Of a stretch of 64,000 nucleotides of DNA, positions 58,331-64,000 are shown piece after piece (within the stretch, counting starts at the first letter, position 1; the number at the start of each line of letters is the position of its first letter). The stretch spans positions 930,001 to 994,000 of the forward strand of contig NZ_JBBYXK010000001.1 of the NCBI RefSeq assembly GCF_039655875.1. Reading direction: 5' to 3'. The DNA comes from Emcibacter sp. SYSU 3D8 (GTDB taxonomy: Bacteria; Pseudomonadota; Alphaproteobacteria; SMXS01). Below the pieces are notes generated by a model, which worked only from the letters and a program-made list of their open reading frames with translations, was not told the origin of the DNA and did not search any database. A program made the translations under genes and the position numbers.

Positions 58331-59972
58331 AGACGCGTTCCTTGAAGGGTTCCATGCCGATGCGCCGGTAGCAGTCGATGAACCGCTCCTCGGGCTCGCG
58401 ATTGGCGACGAAGACCTCGATGACTTTTTCAATGGCGGGCACGACGTCCGCCTCGGAGAATGCGGGCCCCATGATCTTGCCCACCGACGCGTCATCCTCC
58501 GGCGATCCGCCGAGGGTGACCTGGTAGAATTCCTCGCCCTTCTTGTCCACGCCCAGAATGCCGATATTGCCGGCATGGTGGTGGCCGCAGGCGTTGATGC
58601 ACCCGGAGATGTTGAGCCGCAGATCGCCCAGGTCGTGGACGAAATCCAGATCGTCGAACCGGTCGATCAGGCGCTGGGCAACCGGAATCGAGCGCGCGTT
58701 GGCCAGGCTGCAATAATCCAGGCCGGGGCAGGCGATGATATCGGTCAGGGTATCGACCGTGGCGCTGGCCATGCCCAGGTCCTTCAGCTTGCCCCACAGC
58801 TCGGGCAGACGCGACGTCTCGACATCGGTCAGCACCAGGTTCTGCTTGAAGGTGGTCCGCAGCGTGCCGAACGAATAATCGTCGGCCAGGTCGGCCACGG
58901 CGTACATCTGGTCGGTGGTCGCGTCGCCCGGTGCAACGCCCTTCGGCTTCAGCGAGATGGTGACGATGGAATAGCCGGGCGCCTTGTGCGCGGTCACATT
59001 CCGGTCATGCCACATCTTGAACTGCTTGTTGCTCGCAACGAGCGAGTCGACCGCCGCGTCGCCATCCGGCAGCGCCCGGTAGGACGGCGGCGTGAAGAAC
59101 GCCTTCATGCGTTCGATTTCGGCGTCGTCCAGCTCGAGCGAACGGCTCATGTTCTTTGCAAAGTCTTCGTCGACCTGACGGCGGAATTCCTCGATGCCCA
59201 GATCCTGCACCAGAATCTTGATTCGGGCCTTGAAGATGTTGTCGCGCCGTCCGTAGCCGTTATAGACGCGCATCACCGATTCCGAATAGGACAGCAGATG
59301 CTTCTTCGGCACGAATTCCTTGATGATCTTGCCGACGATGGGCGTGCGGCCCATGCCGCCACCCACGATGATCTGGAAACCGACCTCGCCGGATTCGTTC
59401 TTCACCAGCCGGTAGGCCATGTCGTGGAAGTAGACGGCCGCGCGGTCACGCTCGGCGCCGGTCAGTGCAAGCTTGAACTTGCGCGGCAGATACGAGAATT
59501 CGGGGTGGAAGGTCGACCACTGGCGCAGGATTTCCGCATAGGGCCGCGGGTCTTCGAGTTCGTCGCGCGCGACACCGGCGAACTGGTCCGTCGAAATATT
59601 GCGGATGCAGTTGCCCGAGGTCTGGATGGCGTGCATCTCGACCTTGGCCAGATCGTCGAGGATATCGGGCATGTCTTCCAGCTTGATCCAGTTGTACTGG
59701 AGGTTCTGCCGGGTGGTGAAATGGCCGTAGTCGCGGTCGTACTTGCGCGCGATCATCGCCAATTGGCGCAGCTGGTCCGATGACAGGACACCATAGGGCA
59801 CCGCGACGCGCAGCATGTAGGCGTGAAGCTGCAGGTAAAGGCCGTTCATCAGCCGGAGCGGCCGGAACTCCTCTTCCGTGAGGTCGCCGCGCAGGCGACG
59901 TTCCACCTGTCCACGAAACTGGGCATTGCGTTCGGCCAGAACCTGATGGTCGAAGCTGTCGTACTGATACAT
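58317..59972 (-). CDS. cysI: Nitrite/sulfite reductase (sirohaem, 4Fe-4S), cysI-type
   Basis: A 551-residue sirohaem/[4Fe-4S] hemoprotein that reduces sulfite to sulfide in assimilation. The cluster ligands are ACPGLDYCSLANARS (Cys-x5-Cys) and ISGCINACGHHH (Cys-x3-Cys). Two ferredoxin-like halves are present, with RDYGHFTTRQNLQYNWI and TSGNCIRNIS in the first. ATG at 59972 starts MYQYDSFDHQVLAE, the usual N-terminus. It is first in the unit cysI-DUF934-trmJ-ABM. It supplies sulfide, opposing the sulfide-oxidation module at 8-11 kb. A CACAC-TATAT-GTGTG dyad lies 83 bases upstream. Confidence 0.93.
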   Translation of the reverse strand: MYQYDSFDHQVLAERNAQFRGQVERRLRGDLTEEEFRPLRLMNGLYLQLHAYMLRVAVPYGVLSSDQLRQLAMIARKYDRDYGHFTTRQNLQYNWIKLEDMPDILDDLAKVEMHAIQTSGNCIRNISTDQFAGVARDELEDPRPYAEILRQWSTFHPEFSYLPRKFKLALTGAERDRAAVYFHDMAYRLVKNESGEVGFQIIVGGGMGRTPIVGKIIKEFVPKKHLLSYSESVMRVYNGYGRRDNIFKARIKILVQDLGIEEFRRQVDEDFAKNMSRSLELDDAEIERMKAFFTPPSYRALPDGDAAVDSLVASNKQFKMWHDRNVTAHKAPGYSIVTISLKPKGVAPGDATTDQMYAVADLADDYSFGTLRTTFKQNLVLTDVETSRLPELWGKLKDLGMASATVDTLTDIIACPGLDYCSLANARSIPVAQRLIDRFDDLDFVHDLGDLRLNISGCINACGHHHAGNIGILGVDKKGEEFYQVTLGGSPEDDASVGKIMGPAFSEADVVPAIEKVIEVFVANREPEERFIDCYRRIGMEPFKERVYADH

Positions 59973-60054
59973 GTCGTGCCGCTCCTGAGCGCTCTGCGGT
60001 GACCGCAGGCAGGCGCCTTTTACTCGCCTTGCCCGCCGAGAGCAACCCCTATTC

Positions 60055-60069
60055 CACACTATATGTGTG
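60055..60069 (-). promoter_or_regulatory. Dyad upstream of sulfite reductase
   Basis: CACACTATATGTGTG has perfect five-base arms around an AT-rich centre, 83-97 bases before the sulfite reductase ATG, in an AT-rich patch. It may be an operator for a sulfur-assimilation regulator, and TATAGT on the minus strand could be a -10. Confidence 0.4.
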
Positions 60070-60233
60070 TTGTTAATATGATTTCACATTCTACAGGGTG
60101 GTTTTGCGCGGATCAACTGTAACCTTCGCGTGGGACTCCAGCGCCATGTCACAAATCCGAAACCGATCGGTCACCGGATTGACGCTCGGCCGCAGTAGAG
60201 AAGACGCAACAAAAAATGCACTGGAGAACTCCC

Positions 60234-61778
60234 ATGCGGTCCATTCTTACGCTTGCCCTGGCTGCCGCGGCCGCCGGGCTGTTCGCCGCCCAGGACGCAT
60301 CGGCGCTGACCCTCAAACAAATTCTCCGCCACGAAAGCGGCGTCTTCGACAAGAGCGCCGCCGAAATCGTGGTCTTCGACGCGGGCAGCAAGCGCTTCTA
60401 CGTCGTCAATGGCGCCTCCCCCTCGATCGACATCCTGCAACTGGGCGACGGATCGTCGGCCGACACCGCCTCGTGGTCCGAAGCGGGCACGCTCGCCCTC
60501 GGGGAGAACGAATCGCCGACCAGCGTCGCCGTCCATGACGGCCTGGTGGTCGCGGCGGTGCACGGCGCCAAGGAACTGGGCCGGCCGGGCAAGGTGATCT
60601 TCTTCGACGCCGCGGGCACAAGGCTGGCCGAAGTCGAGACCGGCTTCCTTCCCGACATGGTCACCTTCACACCCGACGGCAAGTTTGTGCTCACGGCCAA
60701 TGAGGGCGAGCCGACCGACGATATGGACCCGGAAGGGTCGGTCAGCATCATCGATATCTCGGGCGGCGCCGCCGCGGCCAGGGCCGTTACCATCGGCTTC
60801 GAGAGTCTGACCGCCGACGCCATGCGGGCCGCCGGCGTTCGCGTGTTCCCGGGCAAGGAACCCCGGACCGATTTCGAGCCGGAATACATCGCCGTGTCGG
60901 CTGACAGCACCACCGCCTGGGTGTCGCTGCAGGAGAACAACGCGCTGGCCAAATTCGACATCGCCACCGCCACCCTGACCGCCGTGCTGCCGCTGGGCAC
61001 CAAGGACCACAGTCAGGCAGGCATGGGGATGGATCCGAACGACAAGGACGGCAAGATCGACATTGCGCCGGTGCCGGTGCGCGGACTCTACATGCCCGAC
61101 ACCATCGCCGCGTTCAGTGTCGGCGGTAATGCGTATCTCATCACCGCCAACGAGGGTGATGCTCGCAATGAAGACGAACGGGTCGAGAAGGCGAAGATCG
61201 ACCCCGCCGCCCTGTCCGGTGATCAGAGGAAAAAGCTGGAGCGGCTGAAAATCTCGACCATCGACGGCGATACCGACGGTGACGGCGACATCGACGCGCT
61301 GCACGCCTACGGCGCCCGTTCGGTCACCATCTGGGACATTGACGGCAAGGTGGTATGGGACAGCGGCGACCAGATCGAAAAGATCACCGCCGCCCGCCTG
61401 GGCAACAACTTCAACAACAACAACGACGAGAACAAATACGAAAGCCGCAGCGACGACAAGGGACCCGAGCCCGAAACTGTCGATGTCGGCGTGATCGATG
61501 GCTACACCTATGCGTTCATCGGACTGGAGCGCGTCGGCGGCGTGATGATGTTCAACGTGTCCAATCCCGCCAGCCCAACCTATGCGGGCTACGAGAACAA
61601 CCGCGACTTCACCACCTCGCTCGACTTCTCGCTGCCGGGCGACCTCAAGGCGGCAGGCGATCTGGGCCCCGAATGCGTCAGGTTCATTCCCGCCGACAAG
61701 AGCCCGTACGGCGTGCCGCTGCTAGCCGTCGCCTCCGAGGTGAGCGGCACCGTCACCCTCTACACGGTCTCCAGGTAA
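60234..61778 (+). CDS. Secreted choice-of-anchor I domain protein (beta-propeller)
   Basis: About 514 residues with a signal peptide (MRSILTLALAAAAAGLFAA...). The body is a beta-propeller-like repeat protein of the choice-of-anchor I family, with repeated units such as MVTFTPDGKFVLTANEGEP, EYIAVSADSTTAWVSLQENNALAK and YLITANEGDARNED. DGDTDGDGDIDALHAYGARS contains a dockerin-like calcium loop. A role in surface or periplasmic phosphatase-like functions is suspected for the family but unproven. Start at 60234 is chosen for GGAG eight bases upstream; ATG at 60216 is possible. Confidence 0.82.
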   Translation: MRSILTLALAAAAAGLFAAQDASALTLKQILRHESGVFDKSAAEIVVFDAGSKRFYVVNGASPSIDILQLGDGSSADTASWSEAGTLALGENESPTSVAVHDGLVVAAVHGAKELGRPGKVIFFDAAGTRLAEVETGFLPDMVTFTPDGKFVLTANEGEPTDDMDPEGSVSIIDISGGAAAARAVTIGFESLTADAMRAAGVRVFPGKEPRTDFEPEYIAVSADSTTAWVSLQENNALAKFDIATATLTAVLPLGTKDHSQAGMGMDPNDKDGKIDIAPVPVRGLYMPDTIAAFSVGGNAYLITANEGDARNEDERVEKAKIDPAALSGDQRKKLERLKISTIDGDTDGDGDIDALHAYGARSVTIWDIDGKVVWDSGDQIEKITAARLGNNFNNNNDENKYESRSDDKGPEPETVDVGVIDGYTYAFIGLERVGGVMMFNVSNPASPTYAGYENNRDFTTSLDFSLPGDLKAAGDLGPECVRFIPADKSPYGVPLLAVASEVSGTVTLYTVSR

Positions 61779-61924
61779 ACGCGCTCCTTCCGGCGCCACT
61801 TATCCTCGAAGGACCGCTTCGGCCAAGGCTGAAGCGGTCCTTCGTCATTTTGGCGATGCCCGCTCGACAGCCGGCAGACCACAACGGCTTTTGCATTTCC
61901 GCGGCAGGCATGGAATCAAGGTGC

Positions 61925-62506
61925 ATGACCGACCTTGCCCAGCTTCTTGCCGATATCCGGGCCTGCCGCGTGTGCGAGGCCAGATTGCCGCTCGGGCCCC
62001 GTCCGACGCTGCGCGCCGCCCGATCGGCACGGATCATGATCGTTGGCCAGGCCCCGGGCACCCGCGTCCATGAAACCGGCATCCCGTGGAACGACCGCAG
62101 CGGCGACCGGCTGCGGGAATGGCTCGGGCTGGACAGCAACACATTCTATGACGAGAGCCGCATCGCCATCGTACCCATGGGATTCTGCTATCCCGGCACC
62201 CACCCCAATGGCGGCGACGCACCGCCCCGGCCGGAATGCGCGCCGCTATGGCACGACCAGCTCCGCGCCCAGCTGCCGGACATCGAACTCACCCTGCTGG
62301 TCGGCGCCTACGCGCAGGCCCGCTATCTGGGCGAAAGGCGCGGCTCCACCATGACCGAGACTGTCGGCCGCTGGGCCGATTACCTGCCGCACTTCTTTCC
62401 GACGCCGCATCCGAGCTGGCGGAATACGGCCTGGCTGAAGAAAAATCCGTGGTTCTCGGATGTGGCCCTGCCCGCGCTAAGGCGTCGCCTCGAGACCCTG
62501 CTTTAG
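61925..62506 (+). CDS. Uracil-DNA glycosylase superfamily protein
   Basis: A 193-residue protein of the UDG family 4/5-like group. The N-terminal RACRVCEARL has two of the four iron-sulfur Cys seen in family 4, and motif A is GQAPGTRVHETGIPWNDRSG. The C-terminal motif B is HPSWRNTAWLKK. Since the C-terminal Fe-S Cys pair is not evident, cluster binding is doubtful. It could remove damaged bases or bind nucleic acids. ATG at 61925 follows CAAGG; it tail-overlaps the convergent metallopeptidase gene by 30 bases. Confidence 0.82.
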   Translation: MTDLAQLLADIRACRVCEARLPLGPRPTLRAARSARIMIVGQAPGTRVHETGIPWNDRSGDRLREWLGLDSNTFYDESRIAIVPMGFCYPGTHPNGGDAPPRPECAPLWHDQLRAQLPDIELTLLVGAYAQARYLGERRGSTMTETVGRWADYLPHFFPTPHPSWRNTAWLKKNPWFSDVALPALRRRLETLL

Positions 62507-64000
62507 CGAGTCTCCGGCGACCGCGTAAATCGCCTCCAGCCGTTCGCGCGCCTGACGCACCACGACCGGATCGCGGCCCCACGCGACCACATGCTCATAG
62601 GACCGGACCGCATCAACGATCTCGCCGCGCTTCAGGTGGGTATGGGCCGCGATCAGCTCGATCTCCTGGTTCATGGGCAACAGCCGCTGCGCCCGCTGGA
62701 CCAGCGCGATTATTTCGTCGGGAGGCCTGCCCGGCTGGATCAACCAGGTGCGCGCCAGTCCCGACAGGGACTGGGCATGATCAGGATCGATTGCCAGCGC
62801 CCGGCGGTACGACTTGGTCGCGGCAGCAAGGAACCCCTCGCCGCCCGGTTTGTCCGCAGAAACCAGCTCCGCCGCGCGCCGCAGATCCAACTCGCCCCTG
62901 AGGCTTGCCACGTCCGGGTCGGCGTCAGCGGCCGGGCCGGCTTGTGCCAGGATTGTCTCTGCCTTGGCGATGTCGTCGTTGGTAATGGCGACCGCGGCAA
63001 GCAGCGCCCTTGCCCTCATATTGCCAGGATTGGTGGCAATGGCGCTCTGCAGCAGTTCCACGCCCTTGCTTTGCACGGGTGAAAAATGCAGCAGCGTATA
63101 GGCCAGCTGCTCGCGGACTTCATCGGCCGGCGGCACCCGAATCGCGGGCTGCGGCAACGGGCCCGCAGGCCGTTCGAATCGCTCCACGCCATAGCGGGCC
63201 ATACGCCGGTATTGCCGCAGATGGCGCGAAAAGTCCTCGATCGACTCACCGAAGACATCCTCGAACGCCGGCACGAAGTCGACCATGGGCGTATTGAGGC
63301 GATCGAGAAACGCATAGAGCTTCGCCCGCCGGTCCGGGTCGGTCATCAGATAGTGCACAACCAGCCAGGATTCCGCATTGAAGTCGCTGTTTCCGTGGCC
63401 GGTCTCGTAACCCCTGGCGTTGAGCAACGAGCCAATCGGAATCCGCCGCGTCTTCTCAAGGGTCAGCACACGGTGCATGGGCGGCGCCCCGACCTTGTAA
63501 CGCCCGTCGCCGCTGACGTCGAACGTCGACAGGAATTCGGCATAGCCCTCATGGAACCACAGCGGATATCGCCTCTTGGCATCGATCTCCAGCAGGTAGT
63601 GGACATATTCATGGAACACGCCGTCCATGCCGACAGTGCGGGTATTCTGCCTGGCGCGGTAGATCGGGCCATAGGCGGTATAAGTGATCTGGAGACTGTC
63701 GGTGCCGTCGGGCGCCCGGGCGGTCAGGTTGACCGCGGCCAGACCGCCGCGATAACTCTGCTGGAATGCCCCGAACACGTTATCGGTGCCGATCAGCGCC
63801 TTGAGCTGGCTGGCGCCAACCAGCGCGACAATATGGAACGGCAGCGGATTCGATTCGATATCGAGGTTGGTCGCCTCGATCACCAACCTGCGGAAGTCCT
63901 CGAGATTCTCGATGAGGTAGCGGGCGCGGCCCTCGCCGGCGTTTGTCAGCACGACGAAATTGTCGGTGCGCGCCTCGGTCCACGAAGCTTCGGCAATCTT
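62477..64000 (-). CDS. HExxH metallopeptidase-like protein with TPR repeats (5' end outside window)
   Basis: The visible part is 507 residues and remains open to the window edge, so the N-terminus is missing. The first part is peptidase-MA-like (DUF1570 type): SWTEARTDNFVVLTNAGEG, then the zinc motif HEYVH at FHEYVHYLLE with a downstream WFHEGYAEFL Glu as third ligand. The C-terminal part has tetratricopeptide-like repeats (VREQLAYTLLHFSPVQSKGVELLQSAIATNPGNMRARALLA; KSYRRALAIDPDHAQSLSGLAR). A signal peptide, if present, is upstream. Overlaps the 3' end of the uracil-DNA-glycosylase-like gene. Substrate unknown. Confidence 0.82.
   Translation of the reverse strand, partial: KIAEASWTEARTDNFVVLTNAGEGRARYLIENLEDFRRLVIEATNLDIESNPLPFHIVALVGASQLKALIGTDNVFGAFQQSYRGGLAAVNLTARAPDGTDSLQITYTAYGPIYRARQNTRTVGMDGVFHEYVHYLLEIDAKRRYPLWFHEGYAEFLSTFDVSGDGRYKVGAPPMHRVLTLEKTRRIPIGSLLNARGYETGHGNSDFNAESWLVVHYLMTDPDRRAKLYAFLDRLNTPMVDFVPAFEDVFGESIEDFSRHLRQYRRMARYGVERFERPAGPLPQPAIRVPPADEVREQLAYTLLHFSPVQSKGVELLQSAIATNPGNMRARALLAAVAITNDDIAKAETILAQAGPAADADPDVASLRGELDLRRAAELVSADKPGGEGFLAAATKSYRRALAIDPDHAQSLSGLARTWLIQPGRPPDEIIALVQRAQRLLPMNQEIELIAAHTHLKRGEIVDAVRSYEHVVAWGRDPVVVRQARERLEAIYAVAGDSLKQGLEATP

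Overview
The window is GC-rich and gene-dense and reads as an alphaproteobacterial chromosome. The supporting markers are aerobic cobaltochelatase cobS/cobT next to rpmB, an F-type ATPase inhibitor zeta subunit (DUF1476), a one-polypeptide nitrite/sulfite reductase followed by a DUF934 protein, the purC-purS-purQ-purL cluster followed by a BolA protein and a monothiol glutaredoxin, and an irr/Fur style of iron-box regulation. The genus cannot be named from the sequence alone. I see no prophage, insertion sequence, CRISPR array or rRNA. One tRNA-Leu(UAA) is present.

Layout. 1-7.1 kb: the end of cobS, then cobT, two small secreted proteins, a Tat-exported dienelactone hydrolase, a phytase-like esterase, rpmB and meaB. 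7.1-10.9 kb: a divergent sulfide/persulfide module with an ArsR/BigR-like repressor and peroxiredoxin on one side, and a persulfide dioxygenase and a DUF442-SQR fusion on the other. An AT-rich palindrome lies between them. 10.9-15.8 kb: a minus-strand catabolic cluster (Rieske oxygenase, acyl-CoA dehydrogenase, luciferase-like oxidoreductase, APH-type phosphotransferase). 16-26.4 kb: a TonB-dependent receptor with a Fur-like box, an EamA transporter, katG with an Irr/PerR-like box, typA, then an MFS / NTF2-like / SDR group. 26.6-31.8 kb: tRNA-Leu, a structured palindromic intergenic region, a lipoprotein, a CinA N-terminal-type protein, a YfbK/DUF3520-like fragment, sfsA, map, radC and a GNAT protein.

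31.9-38 kb: an O-methyltransferase, a second Rieske oxygenase, and a translationally coupled pair of a two-domain KaiC-like ATPase and a hybrid histidine kinase. 38.2-44.9 kb: a TetR-controlled catabolic block. On the minus strand it holds an enoyl-CoA hydratase, two adjacent acyl-CoA dehydrogenases and a nitronate monooxygenase, closed by a strong terminator. A third Rieske oxygenase is divergent from tetR. 45-53.3 kb: purine synthesis (purB, purC, purS, purQ, purL), an SLC13 permease, ATPase inhibitor zeta, bolA and grxD. 53.3-64 kb: a PhoX phosphatase, rpsD, a small monooxygenase, trmJ, DUF934 and sulfite reductase, a choice-of-anchor-I secreted protein, a uracil-DNA-glycosylase-family protein and the C-terminal part of an HExxH metallopeptidase/TPR protein.

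Functionally, housekeeping blocks alternate with accessory catabolic blocks. Three Rieske oxygenases, three acyl-CoA dehydrogenases, an APH-type kinase and hydratases suggest degradation of cyclic or branched hydrophobic substrates through CoA esters. The sulfide module, katG and the iron-box-linked TonB receptor suggest an aerobic lifestyle facing sulfide, peroxide and iron limitation. The most interesting signals are the rearranged sulfide module, the split ACAD10/11-like pair, the KaiC-like/histidine kinase pair, matched TetR-type palindromes and a nested inverted-repeat structure beside tRNA-Leu.
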